Positions 20,348 to 32,252 of a DNA stretch of 64,000 nucleotides are shown one piece after another (within the stretch, counting starts at the first letter, position 1; each line of letters starts with the position of its first letter). A program made the translations under genes and the position numbers. Origin of the DNA: Mycobacterium paraffinicum. GTDB lineage: Bacteria; Actinomycetota; Actinomycetes; Mycobacteriales; Mycobacteriaceae. The notes below the pieces were generated by a model, which was given only the letters and a program-made list of their open reading frames with translations, was not told where the DNA came from and did no database searches. Location of the stretch: assembly GCF_001907675.1 (NCBI RefSeq), contig NZ_MPNT01000004.1, positions 186,001-250,000 of the forward strand, given 5' to 3'.

Positions 20348-21709
20348 TTACCCCAACTTCGATTCGGCGCCGCCAACCGCGACCTCAGCGCTATCGGCCA
20401 CGTGCACGGCGTGCACGCCCGGCGTCGTTCTGAGTTTGGCGACCAGGTCATCGAGACCGGCCTCGTCAACGTTCCAGTGCTGAACTTGGTCGGGCATTTC
20501 CTGCAGCTGGGCGATGATGCGGTCAAGCTTGACCGGTGCGGTGCGCCGCTCGGCGGTGCCGATGCGGGCCTGCTGGATGCCGGTCGAACTGACCACGCGC
20601 GCCGCCGGGCCGCCCAGCGCGCCACCCGCCAGGCTGCCCAGGGTCGCCTCGTTCACCAGGCCGGGGAAATCGGCCGCCGCGGCCGCGGCCACGCTGGTGC
20701 CAGGCAGAGCCGCCAGCCGGATCGCCGGGGCGGCGGTCGCCCAGCCGGGCGGAACCGAAAGCTTCCCCACGGTCGGCGCGTTACCCAGCACGGCCGACAC
20801 CGGCTTGGCCGCGACTCCGGCGGCAACGTGGCCCGGCGACGCGAGACCGGCGCCCAGCGCGGTTTTCGACATCGCCGCGCTCCAGGGCGCGTAGATGAAG
20901 AAGTTTTTCCACTGCGAGACGCCCATGCTGATGCTGGCATTGGTAACGTTGGTCCACGTCGCCTGCGTGCCGATTTGGGAAATGCTGGAATACAACGCTT
21001 CCCACAAGGGCGCCACGTCCGGACTCCCCGTAACTCCGCCGATCAACTGCTGCCAAAACTTGGTGTACTGGCCGGTGAGGGAGGTCAGGTAGTCCTCTAT
21101 CTGCTTCAGCCAGGATGACAACGACGTCGGCTGGGACGCAGCCGCGGCGGCCGCCTGGGCCGCCGGTCCGGCGTCGTTGGTGGTGGCCGGCGCCTCCTCG
21201 AAGGGGGTCAGGTCACCGGCCGACTCCGACGCGCTGGCGTAACTGAACATGGCGGCGACGTCTTGGGCCCACATCTGGGCGTACTCGTCTTCGGTCGCCG
21301 CGATCGCGGCGTCGTTCTGCCCCAGGAGGTTGGTCTGCAACAGTCCGGCCAACTCGATGCGGTTCGCCGCGACGAGCTGCGGCGGGACCGTAGCCGCCAG
21401 GGCGGCCTCGTAGGCGGCGGCCGCGGCCCGGACCTGGGCGGCGGTCTGCTCGGCTTGACCCGCGGTGGTCGACATCCACGCCAGATACGGTGTCGCCGCG
21501 GCGGCCATCGACTCCGACGACGGACCCTGCCACGACTCGCCGACCAGGTCCGAGATCACCGTGCCGTACGAGGCGGCGGTGGAGTGCAACTCGGCGGCCA
21601 GCGTGTCCCAGGCCGCAGCGGCGGCCAGCAGCGGCCCGGCACCCGGTCCCGCATAGATCTGGGTGGAGATCACCTCCGGTGGCAGCGTTGCGAAATCGCT
21701 GAAAACCAT
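20348..21709 (-). CDS. PPE family protein, SVP subgroup
   Basis: A 453-residue PPE protein, presumably secreted by an ESX type VII system. The PPE domain covers residues about 1–165: start MVFSDFATLPPEV, WxG as ESWQGPSSES near residue 59, and EYAQMWAQDVAAMFSYA near 145. The SVP motif GKLSVPPGWATAAPAIR lies near residue 315. The last 80 residues form an unusual acidic tail ending in VAVGGAESKLG. The start is ATG 21709; the upstream open frame belongs to the other PPE gene. It follows that gene by 14 bp. Confidence 0.92.
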   Translation of the reverse strand: MVFSDFATLPPEVISTQIYAGPGAGPLLAAAAAWDTLAAELHSTAASYGTVISDLVGESWQGPSSESMAAAATPYLAWMSTTAGQAEQTAAQVRAAAAAYEAALAATVPPQLVAANRIELAGLLQTNLLGQNDAAIAATEDEYAQMWAQDVAAMFSYASASESAGDLTPFEEAPATTNDAGPAAQAAAAAASQPTSLSSWLKQIEDYLTSLTGQYTKFWQQLIGGVTGSPDVAPLWEALYSSISQIGTQATWTNVTNASISMGVSQWKNFFIYAPWSAAMSKTALGAGLASPGHVAAGVAAKPVSAVLGNAPTVGKLSVPPGWATAAPAIRLAALPGTSVAAAAAADFPGLVNEATLGSLAGGALGGPAARVVSSTGIQQARIGTAERRTAPVKLDRIIAQLQEMPDQVQHWNVDEAGLDDLVAKLRTTPGVHAVHVADSAEVAVGGAESKLG

Positions 21710-21723
21710 TGCCACAACCTTTC

Positions 21724-22989
21724 TTATTTGGCGTTCGGCGGGATCACGATGACGGTGGACGTGGTCGCGATGTCGTCGACGGCCACGGCGCCGGGCACCC
21801 GGACGGTCGACCCGGCGACCGCACGAGTGGCGCTCGCGCCGACGGCGCGTCCGGCCAGGCTTGACAGGGCCGTCGGGCCGAACATGCCTTGTTGGCCGTT
21901 CACCGCCATGGCGGGAGCGGCTTCCGCCATCGTCTCCGGCAGCTCCGCGGCTATCGTTCGGATCGCGGGAACGGCGGAAGCCCAGTTCGCCGGCACCGAC
22001 AACGATCCGACCAGCCCGGCCTGCCCCGTCGTGGCCGAGACCGAACTCGCACTCGACAACGCGGTCGCGCCGGTCAACAGGTCGCTGCGCAGCAGCGGCG
22101 CCAACACCCCGCTGAGCGCTTTGGGGTGCAAGAGGGGGCCGATGCCTTGGATACCCGTCCCCACGCTTGGGATGCTGAGGGCGATCTGGTACCAGTTCTT
22201 CGCCAGGTTGGCCACCCCGAGCGGGGTGTACGGCCCGGAGATCGTGCCCATGACGCTGTTGAAGGTCTTCAGGATCCCGGTGATGTCCGTCAGGCCGAGC
22301 GGCAGACCGGCCGCCGGTGTCGTCACCGCGTTCGCGCTCGCCGCGAGGCTTTGCAGCCCGGTCGGAGCCTGCGAAACCGCTTCCGGGAGTGCTGATTCCA
22401 CCCGAGAGCCGGTCGACGACCCGAGCGCGGAGGCCACCGCGGCCGACTGGTCGGCTTCGCCGCCGCCGTCGGTGGTCGCCGACGGCGCGGTGAACGGCGT
22501 GAGCCGGGTTGCCGCCGCCGACGAGGCGGCATAGGCATACATGGCGCCCGCGTCCTGGGCCCACATCTCGGCGTACTGCGCCTCCGTGGCCGCGATCGCC
22601 GCGGTGTTCTGACCCAGGATGTTCGTCGCGATCAACGAGGCCAGCAAGGCCCGGTTGGCCGCGATCACCGGGGGCGGGACGGTGGCCACGAAGACGGCCT
22701 CATAGGCGGCCGCCGCCGCCTTGGCTTGACCGGCGGTCTGCTCGGCCTGCACGGCGGTGCCGTCAAGCCACGCGATGAAGGTCGTCGCCGCGGTCGCCAT
22801 CGCCGTCGACGCGGGCCCGCGCCAGAGGGTTCTCAGCACCGCGATCGTGGCACCGTAAGACCCCGCCGCCGAACGCAATTCGGCCGCCAAACCGTCCCAG
22901 GACGCCGCGGCTGCCAGCAACGGCGCCGGTCCCGGACCTGAATAGATCCTGCCGGAGTTGATCTCCGGCGGTAACGCCCCGAAATCCAT
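21724..22989 (-). CDS. PPE family protein, SVP subgroup
   Basis: A 421-residue PPE-SVP protein. The start [20 protein letters not shown] has GGAGG a few bases upstream. WxG appears as TLWRGPAS (about residue 57), the ESX-recognised region as [17 protein letters not shown] (about 143) and SVP as [17 protein letters not shown] (about 320). It is the first gene of a two-gene PPE operon and faces an AT-rich upstream region of about 840 bp that probably holds its promoter. No PE gene accompanies the pair, which is common for SVP members. Confidence 0.92.
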   Translation of the reverse strand: MDFGALPPEINSGRIYSGPGPAPLLAAAASWDGLAAELRSAAGSYGATIAVLRTLWRGPASTAMATAATTFIAWLDGTAVQAEQTAGQAKAAAAAYEAVFVATVPPPVIAANRALLASLIATNILGQNTAAIAATEAQYAEMWAQDAGAMYAYAASSAAATRLTPFTAPSATTDGGGEADQSAAVASALGSSTGSRVESALPEAVSQAPTGLQSLAASANAVTTPAAGLPLGLTDITGILKTFNSVMGTISGPYTPLGVANLAKNWYQIALSIPSVGTGIQGIGPLLHPKALSGVLAPLLRSDLLTGATALSSASSVSATTGQAGLVGSLSVPANWASAVPAIRTIAAELPETMAEAAPAMAVNGQQGMFGPTALSSLAGRAVGASATRAVAGSTVRVPGAVAVDDIATTSTVIVIPPNAK

Positions 22990-23830
22990 TGCATCCTCCG
23001 CCTCCGGCCGTGTCGCCACCGCCGCCCTGTCGCTTTGCGTCCGCCGACAAGCCGAACGCCGACGACATCGAGCCCCTTCATGCCGACGCCAAACGTGGGA
23101 TGAGAGTTTGCTGGGCGGCGAGCATCTTCCTTGCAGACAGGACACTAGCCAGCCGCGGCCAAACTGCCTTCCGTCAAACTGGGCCGGGTTCCGCCCCGTC
23201 ACAGCGCCCCGATTCGCGGACCGCTCCCCGGTGACCCGACAACCAGAACGGACATAAACCTCTCTACCTCGCGCGAATCAGACAAGACCGCGGGATGAAT
23301 AGTCGGTGAAATTGCGAGAAGGACGTCCGCGGATCGCTATCCAATGAATAAAAATCTCGCGATCATAAATTGCGATCGCGGCGCAGAAGAGCCGTCGAGG
23401 GGACGCCTCGGCGGGACCGGGCACCCAAGGCGGACCTGGCCATAGCTTGCGCTTCGCCGCAAGGGATTCGCCGCGGCCCGGGTTACCTGCGCACACACTC
23501 CGCGCGTGTTTCCGCCCGCCAGGAACGCCCGCCGCGACGCGGGGACGTCGACCCGTCCAAACTCATATGATCTTCAAAGAACATATGGGAATCCCATGAA
23601 TTGGCATGTCGAGAACTCGTGTGTCAGCGGGCCGGCGAACCGAAAATCGCAGCCTAACGCCCGAGGTCTCATTGCATGTCGCCGCGGTTGTTAATCCTAT
23701 GAATTACATGATTTATGTGAATTGAATATGGAATGCGAATGGGCAATGCCTTCGCCCCGGGTCGTTCGGCGCGACGAGAAACGCGCGCTTTGCTGCCCCA
23801 GCACTCAGCGCTCGAAAACGGTTTGCCGGG
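22990..23830. other. Long non-coding stretch with an AT-rich core
   Basis: No convincing gene is seen between the PPE pair and whiA. The part from about 23565 to 23735 is strikingly AT-rich for this genome, with runs such as TTAATCCTATGAATTACATG and ATTTATGTGAATTGAATATG. It includes ATGGGAATCCCAT (23585–23597, an inverted repeat with one central base) and two CATATG palindromes. Another inverted repeat, CGCGATC-N9-GATCGCG, lies at 23357–23379. The region probably holds the promoter of the PPE operon and could be a target of a nucleoid protein such as Lsr2 or EspR; that is inference. Confidence 0.5.
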
Positions 23831-24808
23831 CTAAGCGTCTTCCAACAGATCGGGCGTGACCGCCGACTCGGTGTCCGGGATGCCCTCGATCTTCGCCTTG
23901 CGGTCGGCCATCGACAGCAGCCGCCGAATGCGGCCGGCGACAGCGTCTTTCGTCATCGGCGGGTCGGCGAGCCGGCCGAGCTCCTCCAGCGAGGCCTGCC
24001 GGTGCTCGACCCGCAGCTTGCCGGCCGAGGCCAGGTGATCGGGAACGGTGTCGCCGAGAATCTCGAGTGCGCGTTCCACCCGGGCGGCCGCCGCGACCGC
24101 GGCCCGCGCCGAGCGGCGCAGGTTGGCGTCGTCGAAGTTGGCGAGGCGGTTGGCCGTCGCCCGCACCTCGCGGCGCATCCGGCGCTCCTCCCAGATGAGC
24201 CGGGTGTCCTGGGCGCCCATCCGGGTCAGCAACGCGCCGATCGCCTCGCCGTCGCGCACCACCACCCGGTCGGCGCCGCGCACCTCGCGGGCCTTCGCGC
24301 TGACCCCGAGGCGGCGCGCCGCGCCCACCAACGCCAGAGCGGCCTCCGGGCCGGGGCAGCTGACCTCCAAAGCCGACGACCGTCCCGGCTCGGTCAGCGA
24401 CCCGTGCGCCAGGAAGGCCCCGCGCCAGGCGGCTTCGGCGTCGGCGACGCTGCCGCCCACGACTTGGGCGGGCAGACCGCGAACCGGCCGGCCGCGGTTG
24501 TCCAGCAAGCCGGTCTGGCGGGCCAGTGCCTCGCCGTCGTTGGCCACCCGCAGCACGTAACGGGTGGTCTTGCGAATGCCGCTGGCCGACAACACATGCA
24601 CGACCGCGTTGTAGCCGTAGAGCTCGAAGATGTCCTTGCGCAGCCGCCGCGCGACGTTGCCCAGGTCCACCTCGGCCTCGACGACCACCCGGCCACCGAC
24701 GATGTGCAACCCGCCGGCGAACCTCAGCAGCGAGGTGACTTCCGCGCGACGGGCGCTGACCGACTTCACGACCAGGCGGCTCAGCTCGTCCTTGACTTCG
24801 GTCGTCAT
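23831..24808 (-). CDS. whiA: DNA-binding regulator WhiA
   Basis: A 325-residue WhiA regulator, linked in actinobacteria to cell division and sporulation-type control. The N-terminal two thirds are the LAGLIDADG-like domain ([33 protein letters not shown]). The C-terminal part carries the helix-turn-helix ([24 protein letters not shown]). ATG 24808 overlaps the yvcK stop (ATGA) and gives the length usual for mycobacteria; GTG 24814 is a weaker alternative. It is the last gene of uvrC–rapZ–yvcK–whiA. Confidence 0.96.
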   Translation of the reverse strand: MTTEVKDELSRLVVKSVSARRAEVTSLLRFAGGLHIVGGRVVVEAEVDLGNVARRLRKDIFELYGYNAVVHVLSASGIRKTTRYVLRVANDGEALARQTGLLDNRGRPVRGLPAQVVGGSVADAEAAWRGAFLAHGSLTEPGRSSALEVSCPGPEAALALVGAARRLGVSAKAREVRGADRVVVRDGEAIGALLTRMGAQDTRLIWEERRMRREVRATANRLANFDDANLRRSARAAVAAAARVERALEILGDTVPDHLASAGKLRVEHRQASLEELGRLADPPMTKDAVAGRIRRLLSMADRKAKIEGIPDTESAVTPDLLEDA

Positions 24809-25881
24809 CGCCACGCGTCGTCACCCCTTGGTCCGCTGCCAGCCGGTCCACCCCCACCGGTCTGTGGGCTTGCACCGTCGACCCGACTATCCGCGGTGGC
24901 CGTGACCGGAGGCGCTCCCGGAGCCTTGTGGGCCGCCCGGACGCCGTCCAGGGCCGCCGCGAGTTTGCCCGGATCATGTAAAGGTGTACCAGGTCGGGCC
25001 ACATCGGCGAAGTGGACCTCGGCTTGGAGCAGCAACGCGGTGCGGCGCAGGTGCTCACGCTCCCGCTCGCCGGGCACCCGTTCGGCATCGATGATGATGT
25101 CGTGCACGGTGAATCCCGGTGCGTGCTGGGCCAACACGTGCAGGTGACGCTCGACGGAGAAGCCCGCCGTCTCCCCCGGCTCGGCGACCAGGTTCAGCAC
25201 CAGCGCCCGGCGGGCGGTGGTGGCCTTCAGCGCGGCCGCCAGCCCCGGCACCAGGACGTGCGGGATCACGCTGGTGAACCACGAGCCGGGACCCAGCACC
25301 ACCAGGTCGGCGGCCATGATGGCGTCGACGGCCTGCCGGGTCGCCGGCGGGTCGGACGGCAGCAGCCGCACCCGCCGGACCTTGCCCGGCGTGGTGGCGA
25401 TCGCCACCTGTCCGCGAATGAGCCGGAAAATCCGCGGATCGGTCTCCAGGCCGGAGACGTCGGCCTCGATCTGCAGCGCGATCGGGCACATCGGCAGCAC
25501 CCGGCCCTTGACGCCCAGGATGCGGCCGAGCTCGTCGAGGGCGGCCACCGGATCGGCCAGCACCTCGGACAGCCCGGCCAGCAGCAGGTTGCCGATCGGG
25601 TGCCCGGCCAGCGCGCCGTCGCCACCAAAACGGTGCTGCAGGATGGTCGCCCACAGCCGACCGTGTGGGCTGTCAGATGCCAGGGCCGCCAAGGCCATTC
25701 GCAGGTCACCCGGCGGCACCACGTCTAACTCGCTGCGCAGCCGGCCGGACGAACCACCGTCGTCCGCGACGGTCACCACGGCGGTCACGTGCGGGGTGAG
25801 CCGGCGGGCCGCGGACAGCGTCGCGTACAGGCCATGTCCGCCGCCCAGCGCGACGATGCCGTGATTCGTCGGCCCGCTCAT
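24805..25881 (-). CDS. yvcK: Gluconeogenesis factor family protein YvcK/CuvA
   Basis: A 358-residue YvcK protein. The family binds UDP-sugars and is needed for cell shape and growth on gluconeogenic carbon sources. The N-terminal nucleotide-sugar loop [14 protein letters not shown] and the [14 protein letters not shown] signature (about residue 40) are both present, as is the NLLLAGL motif. The C-terminus has an extra Pro/Gly-rich tail after about residue 325. The ATG overlaps the rapZ stop and its stop overlaps the whiA start, so all three are translationally coupled. Confidence 0.95.
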   Translation of the reverse strand: MSGPTNHGIVALGGGHGLYATLSAARRLTPHVTAVVTVADDGGSSGRLRSELDVVPPGDLRMALAALASDSPHGRLWATILQHRFGGDGALAGHPIGNLLLAGLSEVLADPVAALDELGRILGVKGRVLPMCPIALQIEADVSGLETDPRIFRLIRGQVAIATTPGKVRRVRLLPSDPPATRQAVDAIMAADLVVLGPGSWFTSVIPHVLVPGLAAALKATTARRALVLNLVAEPGETAGFSVERHLHVLAQHAPGFTVHDIIIDAERVPGEREREHLRRTALLLQAEVHFADVARPGTPLHDPGKLAAALDGVRAAHKAPGAPPVTATADSRVDGASPQTGGGGPAGSGPRGDDAWR

Positions 25882-26795
25882 TCGCGGCCCAGATCCCGGT
25901 GCAGCACCCGCACCGACAGTTGAGGATTGGCCTTCAGCAGCCCCATCAGCGCCTCGGCGATCGCGACGCTGCGGTGCTTGCCGCCGGTGCAGCCGATCGC
26001 CACCGTCATGTAGCGCTTGCCCTCCCGGCGGTAGCCGTCGACCACCAGAGACAGCAACCGGTGGTAGGTATCGAGGAAGTCGGCTGCGCCGGGCTGATTC
26101 AAAACGTATTCACTCACCGCGGGGTCCTGACCGGTGAGCGGGCGCAGCTCGTCGACCCAGTGCGGGTTGGGCAGGAACCGCACGTCCATCACCATGTCGG
26201 CGTCCATCGGCAGGCCGTATTTGAAGCCGAACGATTCGACTGTGACGCTGATCGACGTGCCGGCATCGCCGCCGAACGCGCGCTCGATGCCTTCCCGCAA
26301 CCCGCGCACGGACAGTGTCGACGTGTCGATGATGAGGTCGGCCGTGGCGCGCACCTGCGCCAGCATCCTGCGCTCCGCGGCGATGCCCTCGGCCAGCGTC
26401 TGGTCGCCCTGCAGCGGGTGGCTGCGCCGGTTCTGCTCGTAGCGGCGCACCAGCATGTCGTCGGAGGCCTCCATGAACACCACGCGCGGGGTGATGTTGC
26501 GGGTTGCCAACTCGTTGCGCACCTCGTCGAGGTCACCGGTGAAGCCGCGCGACCGCACGTCCATCACCACCGCCAGTCGGGTGATCCGAGATCCCGCGTC
26601 CATGCCGAAATCCACCATCCGCGTGATCAGCTGGGGCGGCAGGTTGTCGGCGACGTACCAGCCCAGGTCCTCGAGCACCTTCGCCGCAGTGCCCCGCCCG
26701 GCGCCGGATAATCCGGTCACCAGAACGACGTCGATACCGGCCCCGCCCTCCGGGCGGGCCTCTACCGGGTGGCCCTCCGCTACTTCACCGGTCAT
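25878..26795 (-). CDS. rapZ: RNase adapter/nucleotide-binding protein RapZ
   Basis: A 305-residue RapZ (YvcJ) family protein. The N-terminal P-loop reads [11 protein letters not shown], with Arg where the canonical Walker A has Lys; as I recall the M. tuberculosis orthologue Rv1421 has the same change. The C-terminal domain carries the conserved [10 protein letters not shown] and [14 protein letters not shown] motifs. In E. coli the protein guides RNase E to a small RNA of glucosamine control, but that role is not established in mycobacteria. Four-base overlaps join it to uvrC and yvcK. Confidence 0.94.
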   Translation of the reverse strand: MTGEVAEGHPVEARPEGGAGIDVVLVTGLSGAGRGTAAKVLEDLGWYVADNLPPQLITRMVDFGMDAGSRITRLAVVMDVRSRGFTGDLDEVRNELATRNITPRVVFMEASDDMLVRRYEQNRRSHPLQGDQTLAEGIAAERRMLAQVRATADLIIDTSTLSVRGLREGIERAFGGDAGTSISVTVESFGFKYGLPMDADMVMDVRFLPNPHWVDELRPLTGQDPAVSEYVLNQPGAADFLDTYHRLLSLVVDGYRREGKRYMTVAIGCTGGKHRSVAIAEALMGLLKANPQLSVRVLHRDLGRE

Positions 26796-28747
26796 CCGGC
26801 TTCTCCGGGTTGCTCCGGTCGCAGCGCCTCCAGGACGGCGGTGGCGGTGGCCACACCGATACCGGGAACGGCCGTGATCTGGTCGACGGTGGCCTCCTTG
26901 AGGCGGGCTATGGATCCGAAATGGGTCACCAGCGCCTTGCGGCGATGCTCCCCCAATCCTGGCACCGAATCCAGCGCTGAGGCGGTCATTCGCTTAGATC
27001 GCTTGCTGCGATGGTAGGTGATGGCGAACCGATGCGCCTCGTCGCGAATCCGTTGCAGTAGATAAAGCCCTTCGCTGTTGCGCGGCATGATGACCGGGTC
27101 GGGCTCGGACGGCACCCAGATCTCTTCCAGCCGTTTCGCCAAACCGATCACCGCGACGTCGGTGATGCCGAGGTCTTCGAGCACAGCGCTGGCCGCGTTG
27201 ACCTGCGGTGCGCCGCCGTCGACGACGTAGAGGTTGGGCGGATAGGCGAACCGGCGCGACTTCCCTTCGGCGGAAAGCATATTCGGGTCGTTCTGTTCGC
27301 TGAGGTGCCGCGCGAAGCGGCGGCGAGTCACCTCGGCGATCGAGGCGACGTCGTCGGAGCGCCCCTGCCCGGCGGCCTCCCGGATCCCGAAGTGGCGGTA
27401 GTCGGACTTGCGCGGCAGCCCGTCCTCGAACACCACCAACGAGCCCACCACGTCGGTGCCCTGCACGTGGCTGATGTCGACGCATTCGATGCGCAGCGGC
27501 GCATCGGCCAGCCCGAGTGCATCCTGAATGTTCTGCAGCGCAGCCGATCTGGCGTTGAAGTCACCGGCCCGCTTCAGCTTGTGTTGCTGCAGAGCCTCTT
27601 TGGCGTTGCGTTGGACGGTTTCGGCCAACGCCCGCTTGTCGCCGCGGCGCGGCACCCTTAAGGTCACGCGCGAACCGCGCAGGCCGGAGAGCCACCTGGC
27701 CAGTTGGTCGGAGTTGGACGGCAGGCAGGGCACCAGTACCTCGCGCGGCACCGGGTTGGCGGCTTCGTCGGCCCCTTGGTTGTCCTGGCCACCCAGTTCG
27801 GCCTGTTCGCCGTAGAACTGCGTCAGGAACTGCTCGACCAACTGCTCCTCGCCGGAATCACCGGCCTCCGCCGACTTTTCGACGATCCAGCCGCGCTGGC
27901 CGCGCACCCGGCCGCCGCGGACGTGGAACACCTGGACCGCCGCCTCCAGCTCGTCGTCGGCGAAGGCGACCACGTCGGCGTCGGTGCCATCGCCGAGCAC
28001 CACGGCCTGCTTCTCCATCGCGCGCTTGAGCGCGCCCAGGTCGTCGCGCAGGCGCGCGGCCCGCTCGAAGTCGAGTTCGTCGGAGGCCGCTTGCATCCGC
28101 TGTTCCAATTCGCGGGCGAAGCGGTCGGTCTTGCCGGACAGGAAGTCGCAGAAGTCATCGACGATCTGGCGGTGCTGTTCGGCGCTGACCCGCCCGATGC
28201 AGGGCGCCGAACACTTGTCGATGTAGCCGAGCAGGCACGGGCGGTCGATCTGCTTGTGCCGCTTGAACACACCGGCGGAACACGTGCGGGCCGGGAAGAC
28301 GCGGGTGAGCAGGTCCAGCGTTTCCCGGATCGCCCACGCGTGGGAGTAGGGCCCGAAATAGCGGACCCCCTTCCGGCGCGGGCCGCGATAGACCATCAGT
28401 CGCGGAAACTCCTCGTTGAGGGTGACGGCCAGCACCGGGTACGACTTGTCGTCGCGATAGCGGACGTTGAAGCGCGGATCGAACTCTTTGATCCAGTTGT
28501 ATTCGAGCTGCAGCGCCTCGACTTCGGTGTTGACCACCGTCCACTCGACCTTGGCGGCGGTGGTCACCATCTGCCGGGTTCGTGGATGCAGGCCTGCGAC
28601 GTCGGCGAAGTAGGACGTCAGCCTGCTGCGCAGGCTCTTAGCCTTCCCGACATAGATGACTCGCCCGTGCGCGTCCCGGAATCGGTAGACGCCCGGTTCG
28701 ACCGGGATGGACCCGGGCGGGGGACGGTACGTGGCGGGATCTGGCAC
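26792..28747 (-). CDS. uvrC: Excinuclease ABC subunit C
   Basis: Makes both incisions in nucleotide excision repair with UvrA and UvrB. The 651 residues show the GIY-YIG nuclease ([20 protein letters not shown], residues about 18–40), the UvrB-interacting UVR helix (about 210–245), the RNase H-like endonuclease domain ([20 protein letters not shown], about 395–420) and a C-terminal helix-hairpin-helix ([21 protein letters not shown]). The GTG start gives the usual length. It is the first gene of the coupled uvrC–rapZ–yvcK–whiA operon. Confidence 0.97.
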   Translation of the reverse strand: MPDPATYRPPPGSIPVEPGVYRFRDAHGRVIYVGKAKSLRSRLTSYFADVAGLHPRTRQMVTTAAKVEWTVVNTEVEALQLEYNWIKEFDPRFNVRYRDDKSYPVLAVTLNEEFPRLMVYRGPRRKGVRYFGPYSHAWAIRETLDLLTRVFPARTCSAGVFKRHKQIDRPCLLGYIDKCSAPCIGRVSAEQHRQIVDDFCDFLSGKTDRFARELEQRMQAASDELDFERAARLRDDLGALKRAMEKQAVVLGDGTDADVVAFADDELEAAVQVFHVRGGRVRGQRGWIVEKSAEAGDSGEEQLVEQFLTQFYGEQAELGGQDNQGADEAANPVPREVLVPCLPSNSDQLARWLSGLRGSRVTLRVPRRGDKRALAETVQRNAKEALQQHKLKRAGDFNARSAALQNIQDALGLADAPLRIECVDISHVQGTDVVGSLVVFEDGLPRKSDYRHFGIREAAGQGRSDDVASIAEVTRRRFARHLSEQNDPNMLSAEGKSRRFAYPPNLYVVDGGAPQVNAASAVLEDLGITDVAVIGLAKRLEEIWVPSEPDPVIMPRNSEGLYLLQRIRDEAHRFAITYHRSKRSKRMTASALDSVPGLGEHRRKALVTHFGSIARLKEATVDQITAVPGIGVATATAVLEALRPEQPGEAG

Positions 28748-29032
28748 TCGTCCAGGCTAGTAGCCGTCGGGGTCATGCCGGTGCCTCGGGATCACGGCTC
28801 GACGCGCTGAGCGCGACGCCCCCCGGCCTCCAGCGACCACCGATGCTCCCTGTAACGCATTCGAGCGCTTGTTCGATAGACAGGTAGGCCGCCGATCGAT
28901 CCGCCATTTCCCGGAAAAGGCCCGATGACCTTGGATTACAACGGCCAATCGACGGTGCGGACGGTTTGTTCTGGTTACCAAGGGGGTAGCTGGACGATAG
29001 AGTGGGTGGCAATCAATGGAGGGAGTCCACAG

Positions 29033-29371
29033 ATGTTCAAGCGCTCGTTGACCAGGATCGCGATGGGGTTTGGCGGCCTGGCCTTGGCGTCGACCGCCGC
29101 AGCTGGGGTCGCATCCGCAGCCCCCGACTACGGCCCGATGATCAACACGACCTGCAGCTACGACCAGGCGATGCGGGCGGTGCACGCGGAAAACCCGATG
29201 GCCGCCCAGTACCTCGACCAGTCGCCGCCGAACCAGCAGTTCTTGCAGCAGTACCTGGCGTCGTCGCCGGATCAGCGCGTGAACCTGTTGCACGCCATCG
29301 AGCACAACCAGGGCGCGCAGCAGGCTTTGCCGATCTTCCAGCAGATGATGACCGACTGTAAGAACTTCTGA
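29033..29371 (+). CDS. Hemophore-related secreted protein
   Basis: A 112-residue exported protein resembling the mycobacterial hemophore-related family, of which Rv0203 is the studied member. The signal peptide ends near residue 29 (ASTAAAGVASAA). The mature part is helical with two Cys (NTTCSYDQA and MTDCKNF) that probably form a disulfide. ATG 29033 has GGAGGGAG upstream, which decides the start. The gene is divergent from uvrC. A 22-bp tandem duplication covers its last codons and stop. Heme binding is inferred from family only. Confidence 0.82.
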   Translation: MFKRSLTRIAMGFGGLALASTAAAGVASAAPDYGPMINTTCSYDQAMRAVHAENPMAAQYLDQSPPNQQFLQQYLASSPDQRVNLLHAIEHNQGAQQALPIFQQMMTDCKNF

Positions 29372-29399
29372 CCCGTTCTGTAAGAACTTCTGACCCGTT
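29356..29399. repeat. Perfect 22-bp tandem duplication over a stop codon
   Basis: Two identical 22-bp units, each containing GTAAGAACTTCTGACC, lie head to tail. The first includes the codons for Lys-Asn-Phe and the stop of the hemophore-related gene; the second follows the stop. This looks like a recent slippage event and may vary in copy number. Confidence 0.9.
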
Positions 29400-29439
29400 T
29401 CACCTGAGGGGAGCTATCCGTGCGAGCGGGTGGCTCCCG

Positions 29440-30389
<950 letters not shown>

Positions 30390-30447
30390 TCAGCATCGCT
30401 CCGTCCCCCGCAAGCGGGCGGTACCCCCACTGCATCGTCACCGGCGG

Positions 30448-31725
30448 TCACAGAGCGCCGCCGAATTCGCCCGGCAGGTGCACCGATTCGTGAAAGTCGT
30501 CGAGACCGGCCAGGTCGTGGCCCATCTTGTCGCGCTTGGTCATCAGGTAGCGGATGTTCTCGGCGTTCGCGCGCACGGGCAGCGGCACCCGCTCGATGAT
30601 GTGCAGGCCGTAGCCGTCCAGCCCCACCCGCTTGGCGGGGTTGTTGGTCAGCAGCCGCATCGAGCGCACACCGAGGTCGACCAGGATCTGCGCCCCGATT
30701 CCGTAATCCCTTGCATCGGCGGGCAATCCGAGTTTGAGATTGGCGTCGACGGTGTCCTCACCGGCGTCTTGCAACTGGTAGGCCTGCAGCTTGTGCATAA
30801 GGCCGATGCCCCGGCCCTCGTGGCCGCGCATGTACAGCACGATGCCGCGCCCCTCCCGCGCGACCATCGCCATGGCGGCATCCAGCTGGGGCCCGCAATC
30901 GCAGCGCCGGGAACCGAACACGTCACCGGTCAGGCACTCGGAGTGCACACGCACCAACACGTCGTCGCCGTCGGCGTTCGGCCCGGCGATCTCGCCGCGA
31001 ACCAGCGCGACGTGTTCGACGTCCTCGTAGATGCTGGCGTAACCGATGGCGCGAAACTCGCCGTGCCGGGTCGGTATGCGGGCCTCGGCGATCCGCTCGA
31101 TGTGCTTCTCGTGCTTGCGTCGCCACTCGATGAGGTCGGCGATCGTGATCAGCGCGAGGTCGTGCTCGTCGGCGAAGACACGCAGCTCGTCGGTCTGCGC
31201 CATCGAGCCTTCGTCCTTCTGGCTGACGATCTCGCAGATCGCGCCCGCCGGCTGCAACCCGGCCATCCGGGCCAGGTCGACGGCTGCCTCGGTGTGTCCG
31301 GGCCGGCGCAATACGCCGCCGTCCTTGGCGCGCAACGGAACCACGTGCCCCGGGCGGGTGAAATCGTTGGCGACGCTGGCCGGGTCGGCCAGCAGGCGCA
31401 TGGTGGTGGCCCGATCGGAGGCCGAGATCCCGGTTCCCACACCATTTTTGGCGTCGACGGTGACGGTGTAGGCGGTCCCGTGCTTGTCCTGGTTCACCGC
31501 GTACATGGGCAGCAGGCCCAGCCGGTCGCAGATCGCGCCGTCCAGCGGCACGCAAAGGTAGCCCGAGGTGTAGCGGACCATGAACGCCACCATCTCCGGC
31601 GTGGCCTTCTCGGCGGCGAAGATCAGATCGCCTTCGTTCTCGCGGTCCTCGTCGTCGATGACGACCACGGCCTTACCGGCCGCAATGTCGGCAACCGCCC
31701 TCTCGACGGAGTCCAACCTCGTCAT
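30448..31725 (-). CDS. ribBA: Bifunctional DHBP synthase/GTP cyclohydrolase II
   Basis: Supplies both riboflavin precursors. The N-terminal DHBP synthase (residues about 5–205) has the acidic site [10 protein letters not shown] and the [13 protein letters not shown] segment. The C-terminal GTP cyclohydrolase II (about 210–400) has the zinc cysteines in [17 protein letters not shown] and the [10 protein letters not shown] loop. The 425-residue length equals that of Rv1415 (ribA2). It heads ribBA–ribH–PH-domain gene. No FMN riboswitch was recognised upstream. Confidence 0.97.
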   Translation of the reverse strand: MTRLDSVERAVADIAAGKAVVVIDDEDRENEGDLIFAAEKATPEMVAFMVRYTSGYLCVPLDGAICDRLGLLPMYAVNQDKHGTAYTVTVDAKNGVGTGISASDRATTMRLLADPASVANDFTRPGHVVPLRAKDGGVLRRPGHTEAAVDLARMAGLQPAGAICEIVSQKDEGSMAQTDELRVFADEHDLALITIADLIEWRRKHEKHIERIAEARIPTRHGEFRAIGYASIYEDVEHVALVRGEIAGPNADGDDVLVRVHSECLTGDVFGSRRCDCGPQLDAAMAMVAREGRGIVLYMRGHEGRGIGLMHKLQAYQLQDAGEDTVDANLKLGLPADARDYGIGAQILVDLGVRSMRLLTNNPAKRVGLDGYGLHIIERVPLPVRANAENIRYLMTKRDKMGHDLAGLDDFHESVHLPGEFGGAL

Positions 31726-31946
31726 CGTCGCTACCTTGCTGTGTCAGGGGTCCGCGGGAAGAGCCCAAGTCTTGCATTCAGTATGAACCACCGCGCGAGG
31801 CTACTTATTGCGATGCCGTTCACAGGGGCCCGCGAGCGCGACCGTGATTTCGCGGCCTGTGCCTGGGTGACCGGCAGCAATCGGCCGCTCAAGCGCCGCG
31901 GCGAAAACGGCTCCCTACCCGCGGCCAGCAATCTACGCTGACCTGC

Positions 31947-32222
31947 ATGAGTATCGCATCCAGACTGTCGGTACCGGTCGTGACCTCGATATTTGCGGCC
32001 GGATTTGCGGCGGGTATCGCCTGCCCGCAACGTGCCGCGGCCGACGCGTGCGCGGACGTCGGCGGTCGGCATGTCAGCGTCGGTGGGTGCACCGACCCGG
32101 AGCGCTGGGGTAACTGGGTTCTGCCGGCCGGCGCGACGACGGTCCCGCCGCCCGATGCACCACCGCCGTGCTACACCCCGTCCCGCGAGCCGTATTGGAC
32201 TCCGCCGGGCGAGCCCTGCTGA
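31947..32222 (+). CDS. Small secreted Cys/Pro-rich hypothetical protein
   Basis: A 91-residue exported protein. A signal peptide of about 33 residues (hydrophobic VVTSIFAAGFAAGIA, then PQRAAADA) precedes a short mature part with four Cys, a Trp-containing middle and a Pro-rich C-terminus ending in CYTPSREPYWTPPGEPC. No known domain. Two disulfides and a cell-wall location are plausible. It sits between ribBA and ribE where M. tuberculosis has Rv1413/Rv1414; I cannot say whether it is related to them. Confidence 0.65.
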   Translation: MSIASRLSVPVVTSIFAAGFAAGIACPQRAAADACADVGGRHVSVGGCTDPERWGNWVLPAGATTVPPPDAPPPCYTPSREPYWTPPGEPC

Positions 32223-32252
32223 TCGGCACCGGGTGCACTTACCCGGTCCGGC

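Noticed and set aside
21710..22564. Upstream extension of the PPE frame ending at 20348
   Set aside because: The extension runs inside the upstream PPE gene in another frame. The PPE start motif and ribosome-binding region place the true start at 21709.
23370..23570. Short plus-strand frame in the AT-rich gap
   Set aside because: No ribosome-binding site, no domain and no coding-type codon bias; it ends in the AT-rich core.
31726..31946. FMN riboswitch upstream of ribBA
   Set aside because: The conserved FMN-aptamer blocks are not present in the divergent intergenic region.
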